Origin: Bacteroidales bacterium | Lineage (GTDB): Bacteria > Bacteroidota > Bacteroidia > Bacteroidales > UBA932 | Reading direction: 5' to 3' | Assembly: GCA_017617475.1 (NCBI GenBank) | Contig: JAFZWC010000037.1 | Location: 1 to 52,940, forward strand | DNA: 52,940 nt | Part shown: piece by piece, positions 25,175-33,830 of the stretch | Layout: each line of letters begins with the position of its first letter | How positions within the stretch are numbered: the first letter of the stretch is position 1 | The notes under the pieces: generated by a model | The model's database searches: none | Seen by the model: only the letters and a program-made list of their open reading frames with translations | What the model was told of the DNA's origin: nothing | Translations under genes and position numbers: made by a program

Positions 25175-26089
25175 ATGAATACAAACAATAACGTATATAC
25201 CGTCATCTACACCACCGTTATCGTGGTGATAGTGGCAGCGCTTCTGGCCTTTGTTTCCCAAAGCCTCAAGGCCAAACAGGAGGCCAACGAAAAGGCGGAA
25301 ACCATCTCCCAGATGCTCACCTCCGCCCAGTACGGCACCAAGGCCGAACTGGACAAGCTGGGCAACGCAGCCAAGCTGGACAAGTACGCAGAGGAAATTG
25401 AAAAGGCCTTTGTGATTGACCTGGACGGCAAGGTGCTCCGCGAACTGGGTACCAGCCGCGAGGATATCGAGGTTTACAGCCCCAAACAGCTCAAGCGCCA
25501 GAACTACAACATCAAGGGAGGCGCCAACAAGACCGGTGAGCCCGAGCTCCCCGTGTTCATCTTCAAGAACGGCCGTACGGTGGTTCCCATCTACGGTGCC
25601 GGTCTGTGGGGCCCCATCTGGGGTTACATCTCCTTTGAAGCCAACAGCGACGTCATGGCCGGAGCCTACTTTGACCACGAGTCCGAGACCGCCGGTCTGG
25701 GCGCCCGCATCAAGGACGATCCTTCCTTCCAGAAAGAATTCGTAGGCGAGGTGGCCGATTTCGGCACCTCCAACGTCATTGAAATCGTGAAGGGCGGCGC
25801 CCCCAAGGACGCCGAGGGCAAGTCCGCCGTGGACAACAAGATAGACGCCATCTCCGGTGCTACCATGACTTCCCAGGGCCTGGATGCCGCAATAGACACC
25901 TGGCTGGAAGCCTACTCCAAGTACTTCCTGGGCAACGTCAAGGAATGCGAAGGCAACCACGAGTGCTGCGGTAACCATGAGGGTTGCGAAGGCAATCATG
26001 AAGGTTGCGAAGGCAATCATGAGAATTGCGAAGGCAATCACGAGGGTTGCAAAGGCGAGTGCGAACACCACAAAGCTATGGAGGAATAA
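25175..26089 (+). CDS. nqrC: Na+-translocating NADH:quinone reductase subunit C with Cys/His-repeat tail
   Basis: A 304-residue subunit with one N-terminal membrane helix (about 8-27), a periplasmic FMN-binding domain and the flavinylation motif SGATMTS (T230 expected to carry FMN). The usual protein ends about residue 250. Here a further 48 residues (257-304) consist of five or six 6-7-residue units of the form C-E-G-N-H-E-G, containing eight cysteines and seven histidines. The tail would lie on the periplasmic side, as the FMN domain does, and looks metal-binding. The DNA shows matching 21-bp tandem repeats, so it arose by slippage or duplication. Confidence 0.93.
   Translation: MNTNNNVYTVIYTTVIVVIVAALLAFVSQSLKAKQEANEKAETISQMLTSAQYGTKAELDKLGNAAKLDKYAEEIEKAFVIDLDGKVLRELGTSREDIEVYSPKQLKRQNYNIKGGANKTGEPELPVFIFKNGRTVVPIYGAGLWGPIWGYISFEANSDVMAGAYFDHESETAGLGARIKDDPSFQKEFVGEVADFGTSNVIEIVKGGAPKDAEGKSAVDNKIDAISGATMTSQGLDAAIDTWLEAYSKYFLGNVKECEGNHECCGNHEGCEGNHEGCEGNHENCEGNHEGCKGECEHHKAMEE
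25943..26066 (+). repeat. Tandem 21-bp coding repeats (nqrC tail)
   Basis: Units begin at 25943, 25964 (18 bp), 25982, 26003, 26024 and 26045; the core is TGCGAAGGCAATCATGA. Adjacent copies at 25982 and 26003 are nearly identical at the DNA level, showing recent expansion. It encodes CEGNHE repeats and is not a CRISPR array. Confidence 0.9.
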
Positions 26090-26092
26090 GCC

Positions 26093-26707
26093 ATGAATGC
26101 CAAACTGAAAGAAACCATTCTGAACCCCATCTTCAAGGGGAACCCGATTACCGTCCTGGTACTGGGCATCTGCTCTTCCCTGGCGGTAACCGTCACCCTG
26201 AAGGGTGCGCTGGTCATGGCCCTCTCCGTGATTGTGGTCTGCGGTATCTCCAGCCTTATCCTTTCCCTTCTGCGTAACACCATTCCCGGCCGCGTGCGTA
26301 TCATCGTGCAGCTGGTGGTGGTAGCCATGATGGTAATCCTGGTGGACCAGGTGCTCAAGAGCTTCGAAGCCACCTATGCCATCGACAAGCAGCTGTCCGT
26401 TTACATCGGCCTCATCATTACCAACTGTATCGTGATGGGCCGAATCGAGGCTTTCGCCCTGGGCAACAAGCCCTGGCCCAGCTTCCTGGACGGTGTGGCC
26501 AACGGCGCCGGTTACGGTCTCATCCTCATCATCGTTGCCTTCTTCCGCGAGCTCCTGGGCAGCGGAACCCTCTTCGGCATCGATATCCTGAACCGCTTCG
26601 GCTATGTTCCCAACAACCTGGTAATTCTGCCGCCCTTCGCCCTCATCCTCCTGGGATGCATCGTGTGGGTGCAGCGCAGCATCCAGAAAGACTTGCAGGA
26701 AAAATAA
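26093..26707 (+). CDS. nqrD: Na+-translocating NADH:quinone reductase subunit D
   Basis: A 204-residue integral membrane subunit with six hydrophobic helices. The conserved NCIVMGRIEAFALGNKPW block (about 113-130) carries one of the two cysteines known in the family to hold a membrane-embedded Fe-S centre shared with NqrE. The N-terminus (NPIFKGNPITVLVLGICSSL) is typical. Four bases separate it from nqrC. Confidence 0.95.
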   Translation: MNAKLKETILNPIFKGNPITVLVLGICSSLAVTVTLKGALVMALSVIVVCGISSLILSLLRNTIPGRVRIIVQLVVVAMMVILVDQVLKSFEATYAIDKQLSVYIGLIITNCIVMGRIEAFALGNKPWPSFLDGVANGAGYGLILIIVAFFRELLGSGTLFGIDILNRFGYVPNNLVILPPFALILLGCIVWVQRSIQKDLQEK

Positions 26708-26719
26708 TTGTGACGCCTT

Positions 26720-27316
26720 ATGGAATATCTTAGCTTATTCGTCAAGTCCATCTTTGTGGACAACATGATCTTCGCATACTTCCTGGGAATGTGCTCATTC
26801 CTGGCTGTATCGAAGAATGTGAAGACAGCTGCAGGCCTGGGTGTCGCGGTTATCTTCGTGTTGCTGGTCACTCTCCCCATCAACTACCTTCTCAATACTT
26901 ATGTGCTGGCCCCCGACGCCCTCATCGAAGGGGTGGACCTGAGCTTCCTCAGCTTCATCGTGTTCATCGCCGTCATCGCCGCCATAGTGCAGATTGTAGA
27001 AATGGTGGTAGAGAAGTTCTCTCCCGAACTCTATTCTTCCCTGGGTATCTTCCTCCCGCTCATCGCCGTGAACTGCGCCATCCTGGGCGGTTCCCTGTTC
27101 ATGCAGCAGAAGGATTTCCTCAACATCGGGGAAGCCACGGTTTACGCTCTGGGCAGCGGTCTGGGCTGGTTCCTGGCCATCGTCTCCCTGGCGGCCATCC
27201 GTGAGAAGATGAGCTACTCCAACGTCCCGGCCGCCCTCAAGGGCCTGGGCATTACCTTCATCACCGTGGGTCTGATGGGTATAGCCTTCATGACCTTCAT
27301 GGGCATTTCACTGTAA
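26720..27316 (+). CDS. nqrE: Na+-translocating NADH:quinone reductase subunit E
   Basis: A 198-residue six-helix membrane subunit, paralogous to NqrD with inverted topology. The N-terminal [20 protein letters not shown] block and the central [17 protein letters not shown] block (about 113-129) contain the conserved cysteines. It sits 12 bp after nqrD in the operon order conserved in all nqr clusters. Confidence 0.95.
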   Translation: MEYLSLFVKSIFVDNMIFAYFLGMCSFLAVSKNVKTAAGLGVAVIFVLLVTLPINYLLNTYVLAPDALIEGVDLSFLSFIVFIAVIAAIVQIVEMVVEKFSPELYSSLGIFLPLIAVNCAILGGSLFMQQKDFLNIGEATVYALGSGLGWFLAIVSLAAIREKMSYSNVPAALKGLGITFITVGLMGIAFMTFMGISL

Positions 27317-27331
27317 AGGAGGACCAAGACT

Positions 27332-28606
27332 ATGGGAAATACCATTTTATTCTCCATCATCGTCATCACCGTTGTGACTTTGGTTCTGGTCGCCCTTCTG
27401 CTGGTGATCAAGGCAGCCGTCACCCCTTCCGGTACCGTCAAGATCAACATCAACAACGGCACCAAGGAGCTTGAGGTAACCCCTGGCGGAGACGTCATGC
27501 ACACATTGGCCGATCACGGCATCTTCCTTCCCTCCGCCTGCGGCGGCAAGGCCAACTGCGGCCAGTGCAAGCTTCAGGTCATCGAAGGCGGCGGCACCAT
27601 CCTTCCCACTGAGACGGGTTTCTTCTCCCGCAAGCAGATTAAGGAAGGCTGGCGTCTTGGCTGCCAGGTCAAGGTGAAGGACAACATCCAGATTGCCGTT
27701 CCGGAGAGCGCCCTCAGCGTGAAGAAGCTCGAGTGCGAAGTCATCTCCAACGAGAACGTGGCCACCTTCATCAAGGAATTCACCGTGCGCCTGCCCGAAG
27801 GCGAGCACATCGACTTCAAGTCCGGTGAATACATCCAGATCGACATTCCTGAATATGAGGCCGATTTCTCCGATATGGGCGTGGCCGATATCTACAAGGG
27901 CGACTGGGAAAAGTACGGCATCACTTCCCTGAAGTTCAAGAACACCGTACCCACCATCCGCGCTTATTCCATGGCCTCGTATCCGGCCGAAAAGGACCTC
28001 ATCAAGCTGAACGTGCGTATCGCAACCCCTCCGTTCGACCGCACCCAGCCCAAGGGCGTGTTCAAGTTCGTCCCCGGTGTGCCTCCGGGAATCGCCTCCA
28101 CCTACGTGTTCTCCCGCAAGCCGGGTGACAAGGTGATGATTTCCGGCCCTTACGGAGAATTCCTCCTCCCGAAGGACGACCCAGACAGCCAGGAATACGT
28201 ATTCGTGGGCGGCGGCGCCGGCATGGCCCCTCTCCGCAGCCACATCATGCACCTGTTCAAAACCCTCAAGACCAAGAAGGAAGTGCACTTCTTCTACGGC
28301 GCCCGCGCCCTTGTGGAAGCCTTCTATCTGGAAGACTTCGCCGAGATTGAGAAGGAATTCCCGAACTTCCACTTCCACCTGGCCCTGGACCGTCCCGATC
28401 CCGCAGCCGATGCTGCCGGCGTGAAGTACACCGCTGGTTTTGTGCACAACGTGATGAACGAAACCTATCTGAAGGACCACGAGGCTCCCGAAGACATCAA
28501 GTACTTCATGTGCGGTCCGCCCATGATGACCAAGTGTGTCTGCGACCTCCTGGATTCCCTGGGCGTTGCTCCCGAGAGCATCCTCTTCGATAACTTCGGA
28601 GGTTAA
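27332..28606 (+). CDS. nqrF: Na+-translocating NADH:quinone reductase subunit F
   Basis: A 424-residue NADH-oxidising subunit. One N-terminal membrane helix (about 5-27) is followed by a 2Fe-2S ferredoxin domain with C70, C76, C79 and C111, then an FAD domain (RAYSMASYP) and an NADH domain (FVGGGAGMAPLRSH, FMCGPPMM). Electrons enter the complex here. A strong AAGGAGG lies about 10 nt before the ATG, unusual for this phylum and perhaps boosting its translation relative to the membrane subunits. Ends the operon before a terminator. Confidence 0.96.
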   Translation: MGNTILFSIIVITVVTLVLVALLLVIKAAVTPSGTVKININNGTKELEVTPGGDVMHTLADHGIFLPSACGGKANCGQCKLQVIEGGGTILPTETGFFSRKQIKEGWRLGCQVKVKDNIQIAVPESALSVKKLECEVISNENVATFIKEFTVRLPEGEHIDFKSGEYIQIDIPEYEADFSDMGVADIYKGDWEKYGITSLKFKNTVPTIRAYSMASYPAEKDLIKLNVRIATPPFDRTQPKGVFKFVPGVPPGIASTYVFSRKPGDKVMISGPYGEFLLPKDDPDSQEYVFVGGGAGMAPLRSHIMHLFKTLKTKKEVHFFYGARALVEAFYLEDFAEIEKEFPNFHFHLALDRPDPAADAAGVKYTAGFVHNVMNETYLKDHEAPEDIKYFMCGPPMMTKCVCDLLDSLGVAPESILFDNFGG

Positions 28607-28624
28607 CCGGGCATCTCAAACATC

Positions 28625-28656
28625 AAAAAAACCGACTCGAACGAGCCGGTTTTTTT
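28625..28656. terminator. Bidirectional terminator of the nqr operon and DUF47 gene
   Basis: AAAAAACCG (28625-28633) pairs with CGGTTTTTT (28648-28656) and CTCG with CGAG inside, with one A/C mismatch. The A-run on one side and the T-run on the other allow it to serve both converging genes. Confidence 0.88.
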
Positions 28657-28657
28657 G

Positions 28658-29299
28658 TTAGCTGTCGTAGCGCATCAGCAATATCCTGATGCAGTCGGAT
28701 ACCCGTTTCTCGGTGTCCGTGGCTTTTTCATAAAGCTCGGCCAGGTTCTTGTACTTGGTCATTTCCCTCAGGTCGGGCTCTTCGGAGAAAATATAGCCCA
28801 CATAAGCCTCATAGGCCTCATCGGCATCGTGTTCCAGTTCCGTTACGCGGTCGGTCTGGAGCAGGATGGCCGATGCGTTCTTCTTCATATCGGACAGCAG
28901 GGGGAAGATCTGCTGGAGGGCGCTGGCCTCGTCCACTATTATACGGGTGAGTTCCTGGAGCTGGGAATCAATCTTGGCGGGATTGTAGATATTCACGGCA
29001 TTGGAGGCATCCTTCACCACGTCCAGGGCGTCGTCCAGGGCCATGGCAATGGTGCTCAGTTCCCGGCGCACACCCATCTTGAGGGGAAGCGTACGCTGCG
29101 TTTCACGGAATTCCGTGAGCATGGCGTCTCCCTTATGCTCGTTGTTACGGATATCATAGAAAGCCTGCCTCCAGCGGGAGGGATCCAGCGTCTGCTGCAT
29201 GTCGCAAAGAAGCTGGGCGCTCTCATGCAGAAGGCTCGCCTGACTCTCAAAAATGGGGACGAGCTCCCTCATGGGGTAGAAAAACCTCGCAAGATTCAT
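28658..29299 (-). CDS. DUF47/PhoU-like protein
   Basis: A 213-residue all-helical protein of the DUF47 family (PhoU-like, associated with Pit phosphate permeases). The pattern of acidic helices, ELEHDADEAYEAY around 150-162 and ALDDALDVVKDASN around 87-100, fits the metal-binding helical repeats of PhoU-like proteins. In other genomes it usually precedes a pit transporter gene; none is adjacent here. The role would be in control of phosphate or metal-phosphate uptake, by analogy. Confidence 0.8.
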   Translation of the reverse strand: MNLARFFYPMRELVPIFESQASLLHESAQLLCDMQQTLDPSRWRQAFYDIRNNEHKGDAMLTEFRETQRTLPLKMGVRRELSTIAMALDDALDVVKDASNAVNIYNPAKIDSQLQELTRIIVDEASALQQIFPLLSDMKKNASAILLQTDRVTELEHDADEAYEAYVGYIFSEEPDLREMTKYKNLAELYEKATDTEKRVSDCIRILLMRYDS

Positions 29300-29409
29300 A
29301 AGAATTATAAATAAATCAACCGACTTTTCAGTTAAAACAAAAAAACTTTCGCCCGATTCGGTGGAAACAGCAATACTTTTTTTACGATGCTTGCATAAGT
29401 GGCTCCCGT

Positions 29410-30483
29410 ATGCTTAGCTTTGCCCAGGACCAAATGACGCAAACCATGACACGAAGAACACCCATAGGCCGGACTTCTACCCAACTACACCCGTACATTC
29501 TGCACCAATCCATTAGCTACGCATCTGTGGCCACAATAACTGCCTTCCTGCAGGTTCCGGCCTTTTTTTCTTCGTGCGAACGCGTATCCATCAATACGGA
29601 TGCTCACACCGAGTCGCAAATTTATATACAATGGACAAAAAATACAACACCGGAAACCATCGATTTATTCTTTTTTGACACCCTGGGCGCCCAGACCCTG
29701 GACACCTACCAGCAGCTCCAGAACATCAGGGGGTATTCCCGCCAGTACGGGGTGTCGGGCGCCGGAGCCAAACGGCTGGTGGCCCTGTCCGGCACCGCCG
29801 GACTCACCGATCCCTGGCTGGACATCCGCAACTACGGCAGTCTCTGCAAAAAGACCTATCGGCTGGAAGAGGAAGACCTGGACTCCCCTCAGCTGGTGGC
29901 CGAAACCCTGCTGGACAACAGTGCCTCCCGGATGACCCTCCTGAACCTGCAGCCCATGCTGTCCCAAATCCGGATCAACTCCGTCTCCTGCGACTTCAGC
30001 GGCAGGCCATACGCCGGCAAGTTCTTTTCCAATAGCAAACTTTACCTTACCTACGCCGGTACGGAATACAAGCCGCTGGGGCCGGGAGGCGGACATCCGG
30101 TTTCTTGGATCAATGCGGGATCCTTGGACAGTCTGGCCACCCTGGCCCTTCCCCACCCGGAAATGATACTGAAGAAAGGATTGGGAGAAATCGGCCCCGC
30201 ACGCCAATATCCCGATCTCCGCTTTTTCTGCTACGCCAATCCCGGGCGGCAGGAGGGAATTCCTCACACGCGGCTGGTGCTGGAGGGCACGCTGGACGGC
30301 CATCTGTGCTATTATCCCCTGGAAATCCCCCATCTGGAGCCAGCCAAAGTGTATAGCTTTGACATTACCCTGCGGCGGATGGGGTCGCCCGACCCGGACA
30401 TCCCCGTATCCACCGGCGCCGTCCTGATTGAAACCCAAACCGTTCCCTGGCAGAGCCGGGAACCCAGCACCGTCACTTTCTAG
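29410..30483 (+). CDS. FimB/Mfa2-like fimbria-associated lipoprotein (tentative)
   Basis: A 357-residue exported protein. A hydrophobic stretch ending FFSSC (C56) looks like a lipoprotein signal, though the N-terminal part before it is long; ATGs at codons 1, 9 and 13 are possible starts. After the signal, beta-rich sequence (IDLFFFDTLGAQTLDTYQQL) resembles the N-terminal domain of FimB/Mfa2-type anchor subunits of Bacteroidales fimbriae. I am not certain of the family. It is followed after 2 bp by another lipoprotein gene of similar style, so the pair forms one operon. Confidence 0.5.
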   Translation: MLSFAQDQMTQTMTRRTPIGRTSTQLHPYILHQSISYASVATITAFLQVPAFFSSCERVSINTDAHTESQIYIQWTKNTTPETIDLFFFDTLGAQTLDTYQQLQNIRGYSRQYGVSGAGAKRLVALSGTAGLTDPWLDIRNYGSLCKKTYRLEEEDLDSPQLVAETLLDNSASRMTLLNLQPMLSQIRINSVSCDFSGRPYAGKFFSNSKLYLTYAGTEYKPLGPGGGHPVSWINAGSLDSLATLALPHPEMILKKGLGEIGPARQYPDLRFFCYANPGRQEGIPHTRLVLEGTLDGHLCYYPLEIPHLEPAKVYSFDITLRRMGSPDPDIPVSTGAVLIETQTVPWQSREPSTVTF

Positions 30484-30485
30484 CT

Positions 30486-31472
30486 ATGAAAAGAATCGTA
30501 TTACTATTTCTTGCCGTTCTGGCCGCCTGCACAAGGGAGCAGGAGCCTTTGGTCTCTTTCGCCCTCATCCTAACGCCGCAGGGCTCCTTTGCCACCCGTG
30601 CAGGTGACCCGGACGATACCCGCATCACCGACTACAATCTCTATGTGTTCAATGCCTTCGGCGTGCTGGAAGAGAGGGTCTTCGTCCCCCGCCGCTCGCT
30701 CAGGCTGGTGGACGGAAAAGTCCAGTACAACACCACCCTTCTGCGGGACGTCCCCTACACCATCCTGGCCGCGGCCAATCTGGGCTATGAACTTCCCTTC
30801 CGCACCCTGGAAGAGGCACGGGACTACCGCTACCACATGGCCTACCCCGACGAATTCACGCAGGGCATTCCCATGGCCGCCTTCCTGGAAGGGGTCACCG
30901 CAGGGGACGACGGCCTCCTGGAAGTACCCCTGGAGCGCCTGATGGCCCGCATAGAACTGAGCATAGACCGCAGCCAGCTGCAGGCCGACGTCCAGTTTAA
31001 AGTGACGGACGTACGGGTGGGAGCCTGCCCCTCCTCGGTGCAGCTGGTGGGGCCCAGCAAAGTGAGCGGGCAGCAGGAGACCTTCACCCGGGGATATGCG
31101 AAAACGGGAACGGAGGTGAGCGCCCTCAACGAAGGGTCGGGAGCCGGGCTTAGCCGCAGCATCTACGTGTACCTGCTGGAGAACTGCCAGGGAGACCTCC
31201 TGGACAACGTAATCACCGACAGCGGAAAAGTATTTGCCGACGGCACCTACCAGGACATCTGTTCCTATATAGAATTAAAGGCCGAATACCACTCCCCCAC
31301 CTGGCACACCCGCGTGGGCGACAGAATCATCTATCGCTTCTACCTGGGGGAATCCCTGAACAACTTCGACGTATTCCGGAACACCTGGTACCGGATTACG
31401 GTGTGCCCCAAGGGGGACGGGCTGGGAGAAGACAGCTGGAGGGTTAACAAAGAGGCTCTGACAGATTCCTGA
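30486..31472 (+). CDS. Fimbrillin-like lipoprotein (tentative)
   Basis: A 328-residue lipoprotein with a clean signal (VLLFLAVLAAC, C15). ITDYNLYVFNAFGVLEE at about 47-63 is the strand pattern common to Mfa2/FimA-like and DUF4906-like Bacteroidales surface proteins. The later YVYLLENCQGDLL and CSYIELKAEY segments recall DUF4906. These proteins are assembled at the outer surface by protease-assisted strand exchange. Together with the preceding gene it may form a minimal or incomplete fimbrial locus. Its 3' end overlaps the convergent rfbD by 29 bp. Confidence 0.55.
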   Translation: MKRIVLLFLAVLAACTREQEPLVSFALILTPQGSFATRAGDPDDTRITDYNLYVFNAFGVLEERVFVPRRSLRLVDGKVQYNTTLLRDVPYTILAAANLGYELPFRTLEEARDYRYHMAYPDEFTQGIPMAAFLEGVTAGDDGLLEVPLERLMARIELSIDRSQLQADVQFKVTDVRVGACPSSVQLVGPSKVSGQQETFTRGYAKTGTEVSALNEGSGAGLSRSIYVYLLENCQGDLLDNVITDSGKVFADGTYQDICSYIELKAEYHSPTWHTRVGDRIIYRFYLGESLNNFDVFRNTWYRITVCPKGDGLGEDSWRVNKEALTDS

Positions 31473-32379
31473 TGCACTTTTTCAGGGAATCGGTCCAGTA
31501 GGGAATGCTTAGGCCGAAGGCCGCCTTGATCTTGCTCTTGTCCAGCACGGAATAGGAGGGGCGCTTCACCTTGGAAGGGAACTCGTCGCTATGGCAGGGC
31601 TGGATGTCGCAGGCCGAATGACCGGAGTACTCCGCAATGGCCTTGGCAAAGTCGTACCAGGAGCACACGCCTTCATTAGAATAGTGATATATGCAGGCGG
31701 AGGTATCCCCTCCGGGCGCTATTAAGAGGGCCGATGCGCCCTCCGGGGACACCTCTGCCTGCTGCAGGATTTGCACAATGGCAGCGGCCAGGTCTCCCGC
31801 GTAGGTGGGGGTGCCCACCTGGTCGAAGACCACCTTCAGGGACGGTCTTTCGGCCGTTAGACGGAGCATGGTTTTCACAAAGTTCTTTCCGTACTCGCTG
31901 TACAGCCAGGCCGTGCGGATAATCACATGGCGCACACCGGAGCGTAGGATGGCTTCTTCCCCATGCAGCTTGGTTCGGCCGTATGCACCGGTAGGTGCTC
32001 CGGCCATCTCTTCCCGGCAAGGGGTATTATAGACTTCTCCGCCAAAGACATAGTCCGTAGAGATATGTACCAGCAGACCGCCCACCTCCTTCATGGCCAG
32101 GGCCAGATTCTCCACCGCCTTGGCGTTCAGGAGTTCTGCCAAAGGCTCATTGTCTTCGGCCGCGTCCACATTGGTATAGGCCGCGCAGTTGATGATGGTG
32201 TCAATCCGGTACTCTGTCACCATGGCCTTGATGGCCGCAAGGTCGGTAATATCCAGGGGAAGGGTATCGGGAGCGTCCACGACGTCCGTGAACACTATTC
32301 TGTCATCCTGAGCGCCAGCGAAGGATCTCCTCAAGCTCATTCCCAGTTGGCCGCAGCCGCCGGTAACCAGTACTCTCAT
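31444..32379 (-). CDS. rfbD: dTDP-4-dehydrorhamnose reductase
   Basis: A 311-residue SDR-fold enzyme making dTDP-L-rhamnose, the last step of the pathway. The NAD(P) loop GGCGQLG (7-13), the STDYVF block (107-112) and the catalytic Y133-x3-K137 are intact. Residues 18-26 (RSFAGAQDD) are encoded by a genomic repeat (32301-32328) inserted just after the nucleotide-binding loop, where related proteins have a shorter turn. The start overlaps the rfbC stop by 4 bp. rfbA and rfbB are not in the window. Confidence 0.9.
   Translation of the reverse strand: MRVLVTGGCGQLGMSLRRSFAGAQDDRIVFTDVVDAPDTLPLDITDLAAIKAMVTEYRIDTIINCAAYTNVDAAEDNEPLAELLNAKAVENLALAMKEVGGLLVHISTDYVFGGEVYNTPCREEMAGAPTGAYGRTKLHGEEAILRSGVRHVIIRTAWLYSEYGKNFVKTMLRLTAERPSLKVVFDQVGTPTYAGDLAAAIVQILQQAEVSPEGASALLIAPGGDTSACIYHYSNEGVCSWYDFAKAIAEYSGHSACDIQPCHSDEFPSKVKRPSYSVLDKSKIKAAFGLSIPYWTDSLKKCIRNLSEPLC
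32301..32328. repeat. Palindromic-type repeat inside rfbD
   Basis: TGTCATCCTGAGCGCCAGCG followed by AAGGATCT. This is the familiar bacterial repeat type opening TGTCAT..TGAGC and closing GGATCT. It is related in style to the copies in uvrA and is read in frame as RSFAGAQDD. Confidence 0.65.
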
Positions 32380-32954
32380 TCTGCGTAATAGTCTGTGTTA
32401 TAATCGAAAAGATCTTTCACATCGGCCATCAGGGGGTGATGCTTGTCTTTTTCCGAGAGGATGATATCGGCCTCCGGGAGGCCCCAGTCAATGGCCAGGG
32501 AAGGGTCGTTCCAGGCTATGGCCGCTTCTTCGGCCGGCATGTAGGGATTGTCGCACTTGTATTGGAAAACCGCCTCTTCGCTGAGCACGGCGAATCCGTG
32601 TGCAAAGCCCCGGGGAATGAAGAATTGCCTGTGGTTCTCGCCGGACAGTACGCAGGCCACGTGCTGCCCGAACCACGGGGAACCGCGACGGATATCCACC
32701 GCCACGTCCAGTACCCGGCCGCTCACTACGCGCACCAGCTTGCTCTGGGAGAACCGGCCCTTCTGGTAATGCAGGCCCCGGAGCACGCCGTATCGGCTCT
32801 TGCTCTCGTTGTCCTGCACAAAATGGATAGGGCATACCGCAGCCTCGAAATCCCGCTGGCTCCAGCTCTCCATGAAGTATCCCCTCTCATCTCCGAAAAC
32901 CTTGGGCTCCAGAATGAGCAACTGGGGAATGGCTGTCTCTATAACATTGATCAT
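32376..32954 (-). CDS. rfbC: dTDP-4-dehydrorhamnose 3,5-epimerase
   Basis: A 192-residue cupin-fold epimerase acting before RfbD. FGDERGYFMESW (20-31), FVQDNESKSRYGVLRGLHYQ (45-64, catalytic H62), VLDVAVDIRRGSPWFG and FIPRGFAHGF are the family hallmarks. Length is normal. A TAATTTTG box (32963-32970, minus strand) lies just before the ATG, so a nearly leaderless internal promoter is possible. Otherwise it is the fourth gene of the upxY-uvrA-GT-rfbCD string. Confidence 0.95.
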   Translation of the reverse strand: MINVIETAIPQLLILEPKVFGDERGYFMESWSQRDFEAAVCPIHFVQDNESKSRYGVLRGLHYQKGRFSQSKLVRVVSGRVLDVAVDIRRGSPWFGQHVACVLSGENHRQFFIPRGFAHGFAVLSEEAVFQYKCDNPYMPAEEAAIAWNDPSLAIDWGLPEADIILSEKDKHHPLMADVKDLFDYNTDYYAE

Positions 32955-32990
32955 ACAGGCAACAAAATTACCTAATAATTCTGAGAATGA

Positions 32991-33830
32991 CTACACAATC
33001 TCCTGAAAACGGTCCGGAATACGCACGATAATCTTCAGGCCCAGCATGCCGGGCTTGTTCCAGGCATAAGGGGGCCGGAAGATACGCTGGGCCCTGCGGG
33101 CAAAGGCGGTCCATCGGCCAAAGTCCCGGGCCTTGAGCCCCGTCACCAGCCGGATGGTACGCGAACGCTTGCGCATGTGCTTCTCCCATCCCTGTTCCAA
33201 GCGGGACTTATCCTGAAAACGGGCCTCGATGCGCCCCATGTCGAAGTAGCCGAAGTGAAGCAGATAAAGATCCTTGACAATGTGGAAGTTACGCCCCTTC
33301 ACCCGGTGGAATCCGCTTCCCCACTGTAAAGGTTCGGACAAGATGGAAGCCTTGGTGTAACGGGTTCCCAGCTGGGCGTAATGCCGCTGCCGCAGGAATG
33401 GGAGGCCATCGTCAATAGGCCCTTCCTCCCCCATTTTCTGGCCGAAGTCCAGCCCCAGGCCGGAAGCGCAACCCTTCACGGAAACCCCGTCCAAAAACGC
33501 AGTCAGGCCCTTCCCCAGCGAGGGATCGGGCACCAGGAATTCGTCACAGTCCGTTCCTATCACCAAGTCATAGCCCTGGGCAAACAGCTCCGCCGCCTTG
33601 GCGCTCATAACCGCCACGCGGCCCTTGTCGTTGGAAACCACGTCGGTGCCAATCTTGGGAAGCTTCTGGGCATTCGTCCCTTCGCAGAAAGGAGGAATCT
33701 CCTGGTCCAGACCGTCGAAATAAATATACAGATGCTCTTTCCCGCCCAGTTCACGGCCGTAATACTCCACCCACTTGCGCAGGTAGAAGTCGTCGTTCCG
33801 GACCATGGTAAGGACGGCTATCTTTTTCAT
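32991..33830 (-). CDS. Glycosyltransferase, family-2-like (Glyco_tranf_2_4)
   Basis: A 279-residue predicted cytoplasmic glycosyltransferase. The N-terminal VLTMVRNDDFYLRKWVEYY strand-helix and the metal-binding D94-C-D96 in IGTDCDEFLVPD are characteristic of the group that includes GT92/DUF23-like enzymes. The middle contains HFGYFD and basic stretches, and the C-terminus is basic. It starts within the uvrA stop (ATGA) and is followed 36 bp later by rfbC, so a role in building a rhamnose-containing surface glycan is plausible. Confidence 0.82.
   Translation of the reverse strand: MKKIAVLTMVRNDDFYLRKWVEYYGRELGGKEHLYIYFDGLDQEIPPFCEGTNAQKLPKIGTDVVSNDKGRVAVMSAKAAELFAQGYDLVIGTDCDEFLVPDPSLGKGLTAFLDGVSVKGCASGLGLDFGQKMGEEGPIDDGLPFLRQRHYAQLGTRYTKASILSEPLQWGSGFHRVKGRNFHIVKDLYLLHFGYFDMGRIEARFQDKSRLEQGWEKHMRKRSRTIRLVTGLKARDFGRWTAFARRAQRIFRPPYAWNKPGMLGLKIIVRIPDRFQEIV

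Noticed and set aside
25943..26066. CRISPR-like array
   Set aside because: The repeats are contiguous 18-21-bp coding units with no spacers and lie inside nqrC.
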